Program-made: the position numbers and the translations under genes
The notes under the pieces: model-generated
Told to the model about the DNA's origin: nothing
The model's input: only the letters and a program-made list of their open reading frames with translations
Database searches by the model: none
Shown: in pieces, positions 24,559-36,543 of the stretch
Numbering within the stretch: position 1 is the stretch's first letter
Layout: each line of letters opens with the position of its first letter
NCBI RefSeq assembly: GCF_009017415.1
Contig: NC_092410.1
Span: 1,984,001 to 2,048,000 of the forward strand
Origin: Aspergillus flavus
Taxonomy: Eukaryota > Ascomycota > Eurotiomycetes > Eurotiales > Aspergillaceae
Direction of reading: 5' to 3'
DNA: 64,000 nucleotides

Positions 24559-26607
24559 ATGCGTTATGAGAATTGGGATGTGCTTCTCTTTCCCGAGAAT
24601 TCCAAAGTGCCAATCCAGGAGTTCAAGACACAATGCTTCGTGATCAAAGACAGAGGTACGTACGATATTCGTGAGCTATCCAGACTACACACTAATATTC
24701 GGCCGGCAGGATCCCCTTATCTACACAGCCCTGCTCTCGTCAATCCTACGTCGTATTGCCTCCCTCAAGGAAACATGGGTCTGCTACCTGTGCTCACAAC
24801 TTTCATCCCAAGTGCATCGCCAAATACTCCATTTCGGGTGTCTGTTCATAGCTGGGAAAGGCCTCGGCCTAGTCGGCTGATGGAGAGTCTGCTGCAACCC
24901 GATGATGCTTTACTTTTTGAAGTTCGGATTTTCATCGATGGACTTTTTGTCTCGTGAGTTACACGCTCGGTTGCGAACAGTCATTGAATGGAAGCTAACA
25001 AAATGAGTCGACTTACATAGTGGTAGCGTCTTTGGTCAGAGGACGAATTGGCCCCATGTCATTGGTAAGTAGACCAAGCCTAAGAGACAAAGTGGCCACC
25101 TCCTGTGAGCTGGTTTTTCTGATTGACAAACATGATCTAGATCTCAGTTCAAGTGTGTTGTTCCCCTCGATACCCTGTGTGAAAGCTACAGCTGCTGAAA
25201 CAATGTCTCACTAGATATCGACAAGAGCGGAAATCAGGATAACCTGCGTTTCCCGCCATTTCACCAGGAGATTTTGGAGCAACAACACTGGGACGCTGGT
25301 GAGCTTTACGGTAGAATTAGGGTAGTGATTTCGGAAGGCTTTGCTCGGCCACACCGCAACCCACCTTTTGAGCGTGTTAAAGAAGTTGTTGCTTTTGCTT
25401 TTCAGCATGCACCTTTGCGTGAGTTGCGCATGGCCTTCTGTAGCCTTTGGTTTTCTCAAAGTCAAGCACACCCAACTAACAAGCGATAGAGGTATTGGAG
25501 TATTCTAGTATTGCTTGGCCTAATGCATCCATGTGGAGCCGAGAACCCCGTCTATTCAAATACAACTCCAGAGGTGAACTTAGTGACTTGAAAGAGCCAG
25601 AGGATTCGCATGCCCACTCGCCCACCCGGCATAGTATTCGACAGTTAGCGACCACAAGCAGCCAAATCAGCAACCCGGCAGCACACAGCGCTTGGACATA
25701 CCGAAACTACCAAGGGCCTATCCCTCAAATGCAAGGCAGCCTCCGAGAGTCGCGATGGCTCCAACAGGAGCAGCTTATGCCAGATCCTTTTATCGACCCT
25801 TATGTGCTTGATCCTTCCGCCCGCCACCGAGGTGCTAGACCCTCTTCAGAGGATATCTCTATGCCGGACTATGTTTCAAGTTCAACCAGTAGTCGAGCTA
25901 TCTCACACATGACCGGAATTAGCTACGAGCATAGCAAGCACCCAAGCATCATTTCCCCTATTGACGAGGAGTCCTATAATCAGTATTTCGAGGTCCTAAG
26001 TCCTCCGAAGCCCCTGTCCTGCGGTACAAAAGCGCCTACAAACACGCCTTCCGCCACATTGCCTATGGGTCGAAAGCTGTCCGCTGCAGCTGAAGCGCGG
26101 TCAGCATCCTATATCAATAATGGGAACAGAGGATCACTTCCAAAGGATAAATCACATCTAGGTACTAGAGACGTCTCAGAAGCTAGTGCTAAATCCAACC
26201 TGTCCACCGAGCCTGTTACTGATACCGCAGCAACGAGCAAGCTCCCTGTCGGCCTAAATGTCCAAGTTAAAGGCAGAAAGGAGGGGATGGTATCGGATAA
26301 GAAGGAAAACGAGATTACGGTAGAAACTCCGCGAAGGGAAAGTGACAAGGCCCACCATGCTGGGTCCAAGACAGCCGTACGTACCAGTGGAAACCTAGAG
26401 ACTCCCACTGGATCTAGAAGAAGACGGTCGACAGGTTCTGCTCGCAGGGAAAGCCTCAGTTTTCCCAAAGGAGAGCCAATTTTGCTTTCTCCAGCACAAG
26501 AGTTGTCTGAAGTAGATGATCTTCTCCGACGGGCTGGTCTCGAAGAACTTCTTGGACCAGGAAGCCACCGTGCAGGTTCTGTAGCCGAAGTGGCCGAGAT
26601 TGACTAA
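24559..26607 (+). CDS. Conserved fungal protein, function unknown (five exons)
   Basis: Exons 24559-24655, 24710-24953, 25021-25064, 25215-25418 and 25490-26607 keep frame throughout and give 568 residues. The N-terminal 200 residues look folded: MRYENWDVLLFPENSKVPIQ, then VSVHSWERPRPSRLME, then an aromatic segment (HWDAGELYGRIRVVISEGF) that continues into VVAFAFQHAPLQVLEY. The last 370 residues are Ser/Pro/Thr/Arg-rich and probably disordered, ending in a short acidic-leucine helix (ELSEVDDLLRRAGLEELLG). There is no signal peptide, membrane span or known catalytic motif. I recall no named function for this architecture. Intron 1 is 54 bases, a multiple of three without stops, so its retention would only insert 18 residues. 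Confidence 0.82.
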
Positions 26608-28572
26608 GGTATTCTTATATTTGAACTTTCATCAAAATTTCTATGAGCGCCACCCTCCAAGAGAGTTTTTTATTTCTCTCTCTTTCATTTCTGTCTTTTC
26701 CTGTCACTTGCTGCTCCTTTGTTTGTCCCTTATGGATATCCTCGCAGGTTTTAGTTCATTCACTCAGTCACGGACGATTATTCCAGTAGCTAAACACAGC
26801 ACACCTATCAGAGCACTGTATCCTCTACAAATGTTTTCTGTACTATGCGACTTTAGGTGCTATGTTACTATAATCAGTATTCAGTAAGACATCGGGCCTG
26901 TTAGAGGAATTCAAGAATTATATTTGGTAAAGATCTCAAGGGGTAAGAAGATAGGGGTAGGGAGCAGCTCTTGAGGTAGCTAGCAAGCCATGTGCAGATT
27001 ACTGTGTGTGTAACGGATTTCCTGAATCAGAGTATACAAGATACGCGCAAGGGCGAGGTTACTTTCATAAAGTCAAGCTCTAGCGCAGTAGCTGCTCACA
27101 CGGCTTTATGCACTTGGCTGGCATCTGATAACTACCACGGCCATACCCCTTTTAAGATACCTCACATCGCATAGATCAAGCAGAAGACTCATGGAACCCT
27201 ATAAAAGAGACCGGCCAATGCAACACTGAGTGATGGGGCAGGCAGACGCACAGAGTAAACCATTCCGAAGAATTGCGACAACCTTCCCCTGTAGCTAATT
27301 GCCGGCATACTCCGATCCAAGTCCCTATAACAAAAGAACCAATATGGAAACTCACGCCACAAGGAATCATTGACCAGTTACCTACGGGAGTATGAGACCC
27401 TCATGCAGAGAAACTCGAAAGTAAAACACGGTTGTGGAAGAAGACATGCCTGCGTCCGAACGCATATGGACGGGCATTGACATACTGGTAGACTGGTCTA
27501 ATGAACAAGTGACGGTGACCAGCTGCGTGGCAACTATTGTTTTGCGTCTGACTTCGTGAGTGTGAATGACACATTCTCGTTGTAGGATTCTCAGAAAATT
27601 GAAGACGAGGTTCTTTTCTTTTGATTTTTGCTTACACCCAAACTTGTAGAGAGAAAGGGGGTTTAAAATGATCAACAAAATTTCGTTACAATGGGCGCTA
27701 CAAGTACATGGACGTTGCGAACCTATGTGTCGAGTACAATTCAAGCTTTTTACTTCATTTTGAAAGAAGCCAGTCAGGTATCATACTTGCCAATGCGCAT
27801 AAGCCAATGACCAGAACAAAAAGGAAAATCTCAGTCTCTCTATCTTTCATAACCAGTACCAGCGGGAGCAGTACATTCTGGACCATCCCATGCTGGATTT
27901 TTTCCTTGTTTTCTTCTTTTCCCCTAGCCCAAAGCAAGAAAGAGGGACCTCGATGAGATAACGGTAGACGGTATACCGATGAGATATTCGAAGACGTAAG
28001 TATCTTTTCTCAATTCATAAACCCATACCCCGGAGAGGAGTCACTGATGACTTAGACAAAAAAAGGGGAACCTCAGCGATAACGCCAAAATCACAAGACA
28101 AAGGAAATAGGGGAAATGAAAGGGATGGAATGGCCTTGGAAAGCTGATATGTCTGATGAACCTTGAGCATTATAAGAGCACAACTAACACTAGAGCAAGG
28201 TCACTCGACGTCGGCCCTGGCAGCTTAAAGACAAAGATTAACCAAATAATAGATATAGTAATAATAAAAGAAAAAGAATCGAATGTCACAGATGTCACAA
28301 TAACGCAGCTTGAGTACAAGTGGAAACCATCTCAAGGTCAATCGCGTCTCGGTTAAAAAAATGAAAGACATGCAATAACGGATACACTCAACGCCAATCT
28401 CACGGCACATATCCAAATCATGTCGACAGAGACACACTAAAAGAGAAAAAGTTGAGGCATATGAGAAAGAGGGGAATTGAACAAAAACCGAATAGCACAA
28501 GCCAAAATATAGGAATGTACAGAGCAAGGAAGGGTATATGAGAGATAAGAACGAAATATCCGTTAGACTCCT
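26608..28572. other. Convergent intergenic region
   Basis: This lies between the convergent ends of the unknown gene (+) and somA (-), and should hold both 3' ends. A minus-strand frame of 120 codons at 27382-27744 has no recognisable motif, and its composition is that of noncoding DNA. No RNA gene was recognised. Confidence 0.45.
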
Positions 28573-31185
28573 TTACAAGCCATCTCCGGCACCGGTCTCA
28601 ACCCCATCTGTCGGGTATGATATGTTCGGATCGAACCCAAACCCGGCGGTATCCGCGTCCGTATTGAGAAACGTGTCAAAGTCAAAATTCTCCAAGATAT
28701 CCGGGTTTTCCAGAGCGCTGAAATCAAGATTGAAGGCGGAGGCCTATAAACTCGGTTAGTGAGATGTTAGGAAACAGAACCCTTCATAACAACATACATC
28801 TGGGATACTCAGGTCATTAAATGGCTGTTGACTTTGATCCGGTGGTGGCGGGGGCGGTGGTTGTACCAGCGGTTGGGGTGCAGGCGCAGACGTTGGCTGC
28901 TGTGGAGCACTCGTAGTAGCATTTGTGCCAGCCTTGTTGAACGAATTGGGGTGTTGAGGCGTAATTGGTGTCGACGGTGTAGGAGTCGGAGGATGCTCTG
29001 CTTCGGAGGAGGGAGTGGCGGCAGTGTTTGCGGCTGCTGCGGCAGTGTTCGCCTTCTTTGAAGGCCGCTAGAAACATATTAAGACACAGCGCAAAAAACT
29101 TCAACATGAAAGAAGAATCCAGAAATATCTTACCTTCCGGCTATCTTTGGTCTCTTTCTTCTTCGGGGCGGGCTTGTTGGTTTGCTGTGGCGTAGGTGGA
29201 GCGGGTGCTGTTTGAGGGGACGGGGGCTGCGTTCGACCGGCATTAGCACCCGCAGCAGGCGGGGCCTGCGGGGGAGGCATTGCGTTGCGTTCTTGGGGCG
29301 TTCCGGTCGTTTGGGTCGCGGGGGACTGTTGCGGCGCCATCGGCTGACCACCTTGCTGTGGCGGCCAGCCTCCGCTCGGCACCCGGTTCCCAGCACCAGC
29401 AGGGATAGGCTGACCCATTTGAGGGCCACTGAAAGCGGGATTCGAGCTCGGAGGGCGCATTCCGTTGGGACCTGCCATTCCATCTTGCATGCCTTTCATG
29501 AAGAACGCGCCGCCCATCTCAGGTGGCATCTGGCCACCGTTGAAATTCATGGACGCGGGAGATCCACGACCCTGGGCCATTGCGTCACCGCCGCTGGGGG
29601 AACCAGGGAGTCCGGTCTGGGGCATCTTCGGAGTGCCTCGTTTCATTTGGTCGTTCGGGTTGGGGGATGTGCCCGCCCTACTGCCTTGGGGAGAGGTGCC
29701 TGGTGGCAAAGCCTGCTGCTGCCCTGGCATTGGGGGCTGGCCGTCAGGACGGGCCATGCTATCCTGCTCTTGACGAGCCATCATCAAGCGCCGCTTATTC
29801 TGTTGTTCAAGCAACATAAGCTGCATTTGATAATCCTGGAGAGCATGATTCCCATGCTGACCGCCAGGTGTCTGCAATCCAGCCCGAACCTGGGCCATCT
29901 GACCATTAGGTGGATAGTAATCGCCGTTCATCGGGTACATACCCTGGCCATCTGGCAATGGCACCAGGTCCGTCTGATTTGGCATGACACCGGGATTTAT
30001 CAAACCACCATTCGGCATGCCCTGGTTATTCATTGCTGAGCGAGAGTGGTGAAGAGCTAAATTTTGAGCATATACCTGGATTGACTTCTGCTGCGCAGCA
30101 GGGCCCGACTGCTGGAAAGCCTGGAATTGGGCCGGATTCATCGGCCGCGCGTTGAGACCGTTTTGCATTAAAAGCGCTTGCGGATTCGGCTGACCGGGCA
30201 TACCCTGTCCTTGACCCCGTCCATTGGGGGCTAGTTGCTGTCCGTTCATGTGTCCACTTTCAAGACGGGGCCGTTTCGATGGCGACGGGGCGTTCTCTGC
30301 GGACGACGGGGACTGGGGGCGATGGCCGTTCATGTCTATATCCGAGTGTTCTCTCTGCATCTGTTGAATCATCTGCACTTGCTGCGTTTTATGGAGCTGG
30401 GCAAGCTGTTGTTGGGAGCTGTTCAGTTAAATCAGCACTACATCACTTGCTATTGTTAGGAGCGAGTATTGGATTCCAAGGAAAGCGTACAGGCCTGAAG
30501 TATTGTTTTGTAAAACAGTCTTCTGAAGGTTGGGTGCAACGGATCCATTTCGGCGAAGATTGAGCTGCTGCATCTGGGCGGGCATCATTGGCTGTTGTCG
30601 TAGTAGTTGGTTGTGCTGTTGTTCTCGGAAGCGCAACATGTTCTATACAAATTAGAAGAAACTCAGACCTTCGTGAGACAGTGTAAGGGTATGTACCTGA
30701 GTATGTTGGAGGTACTGTCTCACATCATTGCTGTTCCCTTTCTTGCGCTGGGCCCAGAAGAAATCCCAAAAGAGACTAAACCAATCCAAGAGAAAAGACG
30801 ATTGTTGGCCTTCACTAGGGAGATTTGGCCGTGGCAGGTCATCAGGTATTTTCATTTTCTCACCGTCCTTGCCATCTGTCATCATTGTATCACCATCGAC
30901 GCCATTCATCTCGCCATCGCGACGGTGACCTGGGCTTGACTTTATAGGCGGCTCAGTGCTCAATTTGATCGACTCATCCTTCACAAAGGCCCTAGCACAC
31001 TCGTGATGGCCGCGCTTCAACAAATAATCATAGATATACGTATTGAGGTTGTTAATCATCAACTCGGGGATATTGTTCACATTTCCATCGTTACGAGGAG
31101 CCGTCGAACCATTATTGATCATGGGGACCCCTCCCACGGGGCCCCCGGCCCCGGGGTTCATCCCAGCTACATTCATCTGATTCAT
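28573..31185 (-). CDS. somA: LisH-domain developmental regulator SomA (OefA/Flo8 type)
   Basis: Exons in transcript order are 30697-31185, 30491-30642, 29134-30418, 28798-29067 and 28573-28743, giving 788 residues. A LisH dimerisation motif lies at about residues 43-72 (INNLNTYIYDYLLKRGHHECARAF), followed by a conserved segment with FLLDWFSLFWDFFWAQ. The rest is Gln-, Pro-, Met- and Asn-rich low-complexity sequence with a basic patch (PAPKKKETKDSRK, then RPSKKA), and the C-terminus is acidic-aromatic (NFDFDTFLNTD, GFGFDPNISYP), which resembles an activation domain. This is the architecture of Aspergillus SomA/OefA, related to yeast Flo8, a nuclear regulator downstream of cAMP/PKA that works with a Ldb1-type partner (PtaB) in conidiation, adhesion and biofilm formation. 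Known regulation is from the family; the domain order is seen directly. Confidence 0.9.
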
Positions 31186-32408
31186 GGTGGCACTCCAAGG
31201 GGCTCAGCCACCCTCACCTATTTCTTGTCGTCGATCAAAGATGTCGGCGATAGATGAGTTTAACGCGCATCCACCGTCTCGCGGCGAGGAAGCTCACCAC
31301 AAGATAAGGCGAGGGGCGCGTGGCGATCAAGACGAGAATAAAAAAGGGAAGACAATCAGACGAAATGACCGATGCTTCCAACCAGACAAGTGACGAATTT
31401 GGAATCCAGATGCCGATGCGCGATGGACCAGAAAGCGACTTTGTCAAAATTTGGACAAGAGCGCGCCCAAGCAACTTTTTGAATCAATAAGCGTTGACTA
31501 TGGTTCCACTTATTGAATGACAACACAGAGCAAGAAAGTGTTGCGAATATTACCCACAAGGGAAAATAAGCGTGGCCCGCTCAGGAGCAAAGGCAAGCAG
31601 GAAGAATCTGCCGTTACTTCCACGCGCGGGTAGAAGCAATAGAACACGCTGATTGTAAAATATGGAGAACGTAATGAATGGTCATAAAGGTATTAGCGAG
31701 GAAGTATATTGTCGGTCAAAATATCCAGCCGAGAGAGAAATGCGCGGTAGGATCAACCGGGGGGGTGGGCGGCGACAAGCAGAAAGACGGGAACGGCGTT
31801 TAGGAGAGGACAAGCCAGTCCAAGTCCGACCAGCCAGACTAAGAGGAAAGAAACAAAAGAATACCAGACGATGAAAGAATAAAGATCTTAAATCCCCCTG
31901 CAGAAAAAGGAAAGAGGAGACACGGACAGATCCGGTCAGATTAGAGGAAATAATGGTGGAGGGGGGGTGGGAGGGATGAGAGGCAAAGGTCAGGACAAGG
32001 TGTAGCGGTGGATCTGAGGTGTTCTGGTGGGTGGGAGGACGTGGATATCAGGCGCGGTGCCTGGAGTGCTGGGCTGTTCAATCACTGCCGGCTGGGCGTG
32101 AATCGCTTGTTCGGCGCGGATTATCTATGCCGGAACACGGCGGGAGGGCTGGGAGATGCTATTGCCTCGCGTATTTCTGAGCATGCAATTCTACTTACGG
32201 AGGCGGGAGGCGGCAAAAAAAAAATAATAAAGTGATAGAGGGAAGCACAAAAGGAATATTACATACTTACCGCTCGAGAGACGGAAGCCGAAGGATAAAT
32301 CAAAAGGTATAGGGAATGAAAATCAGAGCAATGACTTTAGTTAAAAATTCTCTGCAGATCTGCAGGGATGTGAAGTGTACAAGAGTTCAAGATTATGGCG
32401 TAGAGGGG

Positions 32409-32442
<34 letters not shown>

Positions 32443-33928
32443 CGAAACAAAGAAAAAGGAAAGGGAGACAGAGAGAAAGAGACCGGAAAAGAGATATGAG
32501 AGGCAAGGTAGATAAAGAGTATCTTGGTATTGATTTGAAGAGCACGCGCAGATATGTTGACCCGATCTGAGGTGGTGTAATTCCGAGAGTATAGCTCTAT
32601 AGACGAGTGGTGGGTTACAATATTCCACAGCGAAGTGAGATAACACAATTAAGAAATTGTTTGAAAAAATCAAAGGCCGATAACTGCTTGAAAGCATTTC
32701 CCAGAACCATTGGTTTAAAGATAGAAAAAAATTATTAAGTTACGAGAAAGAAATACTGTTGGGTTCGACGTGTAGAGATCGAAACATCGAAGATACTGAT
32801 AGATACATACATTGAATGGATTTAGAAGACTCAGGGTCGGCGGGCTTGCGTACTTCCCAGCACGGTAGGGACCAATATGGTTTGGCTGATCACGTGGCTC
32901 GCTCCGGCGGACTAGAATTTCTGTGCAGATCTGCCCATCCCCCAGACTTCAAGGGAATCAGAACATGTAGCTTGGGGGTGTAGTAGTAATATCAGTCAAC
33001 CAGACGGGGTGAGAACTCGAATTTCATTGACCTTTATGCACCTGGATATCGCATATGTTTGTTTTCTGTTGATTTATCCGTAAATATAAAATGGTCAATA
33101 TAGTTTGATGACTTAACATAAAGTTCGATAAGGGCGATCATTTAGTTCTGAATATTATTAACTCCGTATGGAGATCCTACTTAATCTCCATGTTTCATAA
33201 CGGCAATAGCCTTCACTCAACAATCTAACGTTTTGTGACACGCTTGTTGTCCTAATAGACAGGTCAACCCCCTGATTTACATGTCTCTGAAATTGGTTAC
33301 AACCTTGAAACTTTACTGTTAAACATGATGTGGCAGACCGACACCCGACTGTCCCTTACCATGCCATTCTTGCATTTGTTGCTGTAAGATGAGACGATGA
33401 TTGGCGCTTAACACTCCCGATTCAATTTTTTTCTTTTTCCTTTCCTTTCCGGCTCGGTTGGTTGGATCCTTCTTTAGAGCACTGTCTGTGTATAGTCCAG
33501 TTTTGCAATCTCCTTGGCTAAATCATGTAGTATTGAATCAGCGAATTTGTTCGTAGTGCCCCCTGAACACACTGGTTCTTGTGTGGGCGAGTCAAATGTG
33601 ATATGTACGTATCCCACTCTTTATAAACCATACAGTACTAACCACTGGTATTTTAATTACAAGAGCCAGACTCACAAGGCGGGTAATCATGGCTCATTGC
33701 ATGCCCACTTATTCTACCAAATCTAATGGTTGGTCCATCCTTTGTACTATACTCTAACCAACACACCAACATTGTAGAGGTAATAATCAAAGTCAACGTC
33801 TGGTACAATTAGATTGCAGATACCTACTAATGACAAGTGATGCTATAATTTAGTAAAGATCAGAGACCATCAAATCCCAAACACCGTACGCCACAACCCT
33901 CCACAGCATTCTTGTTTCCATGTACTTG
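31186..33928. other. somA upstream region and bet3 3' side
   Basis: This 2.7-kb gap lies upstream of somA and downstream of bet3. From 31186 to about 32540 it is strongly purine-rich on the + strand, so pyrimidine-rich on the somA sense strand, with an A15 run near 32410. That fits a long somA leader and promoter, as seen for developmental regulators. The motif AACTCCGTATGG occurs near 33160. No coding sequence is supported. Confidence 0.5.
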
Positions 33929-34822
33929 TTACTCCTCCTCCGGTGGCATTTCATCTTCAATATATCTCACCAGAGATACCCGCATCTCTGTAGTATCGTC
34001 ACCCCGCAACACATCGCTAACGAAATGCGCTTCGACTTGCATTTGAACCTAAAAGGATACGCCAGAATGTGAGCCCTGGTGGCATATAGAACAACAATGC
34101 GGAATAATTCGCGGCCTAGTCTACTTACCATCTCCAAAGCACCCCGCAGGACACCACACAAGATATTAGAGAACCACAACTCATCCTGCGCCCTACCATC
34201 ATCTGGCAGCTCGACAAAATCGGCTAGCGGATTCTCGTCGAACACAAGAGAAAACTGGTTATTATCGCTGGTCCAATTCGTTACAGTAGGCGAGATGTTA
34301 AGGAAGATCTTGAACCCGACCTATTCAAGAATCGGTCAGTCAAATATCCTTGAGGCATATATTTGGCATATGATAGATTTAGTTCGTACTTTTGCGATCA
34401 TGTCTGCTGTTTCCCGAAAGTTGGAACATCGGCCGACGCCTGACTTCGCCAGGAAGTCTTCGATAAGTCGCATACCAATATTGTAGCCCATCTTGTCCAG
34501 CTGTTTGTTGACTTCCTGATAGTTTGAATCATAGTCCTGACATAATTGTGCAACAATTGTACCATAAGTCAATGTGACTAACTCCGCATTGACTTTGTCA
34601 ACCCTCGTTCTAAAAAAAGTTATAACATATTAGTCACAAACGACTCCGCGCTGGTTCTGCTGCATGCAGTCGGGTATAACTTTCGACAGGTTAAAGACGA
34701 CAATCAGCTTACTGACTTCCATAGCCTACAGCATATGTTGTTAATGATAACATCGCCAATCAATATCATCAACAACAACCAACTTACTCTTCACCGATCC
34801 TCGAGGCTTTTGTGGCAGACAT
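33929..34822 (-). CDS. bet3: TRAPP complex subunit Bet3
   Basis: Exons in transcript order are 34788-34822, 34717-34725, 34390-34609, 34129-34320 and 33929-34048, giving 191 residues, the normal Bet3 length. Bet3 (TRAPPC3) is a core subunit of the TRAPP exchange factor for Ypt1/Rab1 in ER-to-Golgi traffic. Recognisable segments are [39 protein letters not shown] and [20 protein letters not shown]. Exon 2 has only 9 bases and supplies Leu-Trp plus parts of the flanking Glu and Lys codons. It is needed to produce the conserved GEELWKTR, and its donor is GTCAGT. The more obvious GTAAGC donor four bases downstream would break the frame. The gene shares a 404-bp divergent promoter with the U5 snRNP gene. 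The identification is very secure; the small exon is inferred. Confidence 0.94.
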
Positions 34823-35226
34823 TCTCGTTTCGAGAACTTCTATTACTTAGATTGCCAAAGAACTTATACACAGCTTGAAATAAGGCGTTCCGGCGTGATA
34901 TGGCAACGGCATGAGTTGAAGGTCCGGCAGCTATCAAAATGTTGTTGATGGATATTCCTCCCCGCCCGAGTCGGTGGATCGACGGAGCGCATAGTGGACC
35001 GGCGTCTATCGCGGTTAACTTGCTGGACCTTCAGCGCTTGCGTAGAAATACTGCCGAGCGGAAAAGATGAACGTACTCCGACCGCGACGAGGCTCCCCTA
35101 ACACCAGTTTTCTAGCAGTCAATTGCTATCTTCATGCCATTTTTTCTGTACAATCCAGAGCCTTTTCTCATTACAAGTTTCTAAAAATTGTCATTGAGCC
35201 AGCAATCCCCAGATCACACCAGTAAC
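34823..35226. promoter_or_regulatory. Divergent promoter bet3 / U5-40K
   Basis: A 404-bp spacer between two oppositely transcribed housekeeping genes must contain both promoters. I see no clear TATA box. Confidence 0.5.
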
Positions 35227-36543
35227 ATGTCTGGAGAAAAACGACCTGCCCAGGAAGCTTTTGGGTCATCTAGTCAGCTCGTTGTGAAACGGAAAAAGTC
35301 CGATGCTGGCTTGGATAATGGCACTGCCGTGGTTAAAAGCGCGTCGCAGAATGGATCACTTGTGCAAGCAGTATGCGTTTCTTCGTGATGACCGTACAGA
35401 AAGTCGTATCGAGGAGTTCTTATTGACCGTACTAGCAGGTTCCCCGCACCAGTGGGCTTGAGGCGCCGATTATGGAGCTAACAGGTAACGAATATCGCTT
35501 TACTCGGGTGATTTTGTGTGCTTAAATAGTATATAGGTCATTCTGGCGAAATCTTCACTGTCCGGTTCGACCCTACCGCGCAGCATATTGCATCCGGTTC
35601 AATGGATAGGTCTATTTGTACGTCGCGTCTTTAAGTTGATGCCAAGCAATCGCATGACGACTAATTTTCCACACGAATTATAGTGCTTTGGAACACCTAT
35701 GGGCAATGTGAAAATTATGGTGTCTTGTCAGGCCACCGAGGGGCAGTGCTTGACCTACAGTGGTCTCGCGACTCGAGAACGCTCTTCTCCGCGTCAGCCG
35801 ATATGACACTGGCAAGTTGGGACCTGGAAACTGGACAAAGAATACGTCGCCACGTGGGTCACGAGGAGATAGTGAACTGTCTGGATATTAGCAAAAGGGG
35901 CCAGGAATTGTTAGTCAGTGCAAGTGATGATGGTTGTGTGGGGATCTGGGATCCTCGGCAAAAAGACGCTATTGAATATCTGGAAACGGAACTGCCTATT
36001 ACTTCGGTGGCCTTGTCGGAAGCAGGAAACGAGATTTACAGTGGCGGCATTGATAACGCGATTCACGTATGGGACCTGCGGAAAAAATCTATCACTTACT
36101 CCATGACGGGGCACATGGACACTATCACCTCATTGGAAATTTCGCCAGACTCGCAGACTCTTCTCTCTAATTCTCATGATTCGACTGTACGCACATGGGA
36201 TATCCGACCTTTTGCGCCAACGAATCGACTCATGAAGACGTATGACGGCGCTCCTGTTGGGCTAGAGAAGAACCTCGTTCGAGCAAGCTGGGACCCGAAG
36301 GGCGAAAGAATTGCCGCGGGAAGTGGTGACAGGAGCGTGGTCGTCTGGGATTTTAAAAGCGGAAAACTTCTATACAAGCTTCCCGGGCATAAGGGTACAG
36401 TCAATGATGTACGATTTTCGCCGAACGGTGAACCCATCAGTAAGTCCTCTCCGTGGTCTTAGATGGTTGTTGTTCTAATTGTCCCTACAGTTGTTTCTGG
36501 TTCATCTGATCGGACCCTGATGCTTGGAGAACTTGGCAAGTGA
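35227..36543 (+). CDS. U5 snRNP 40-kDa WD40 protein (SNRNP40/Spf38 type)
   Basis: Exons 35227-35370, 35439-35484, 35537-35617, 35684-36439 and 36491-36543 give 359 residues. After a basic, disordered N-terminus (MSGEKRPAQEAFG, KRKK) come seven WD40 repeats: ELTGHSGEIFTVRFDP, LSGHRGAVLDLQWS, HVGHEEIVNCLDIS and later LPGHKGTVNDVRFSPNGE, with WD-type ends such as ASWDLETG, GIWDPRQ and VVWDFKSG. This matches the U5 40K component of the spliceosome found in Schizosaccharomyces and animals but absent from S. cerevisiae. An in-frame ATG 39 bases upstream (35188) would add 13 residues; the MSGEKRPAQ start fits relatives better. The final exon is short and ends SDRTLMLGELGK. Confidence 0.92.

Noticed and set aside
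27382..27744. 120-codon minus-strand ORF in a convergent spacer
   Set aside because: Composition and residue order look random; no domain and no good start context.
29182..30039. 285-codon plus-strand ORF over somA
   Set aside because: Arg/His/Leu-rich shadow of the Gln/Pro-rich somA exon; no motif or independent signals.
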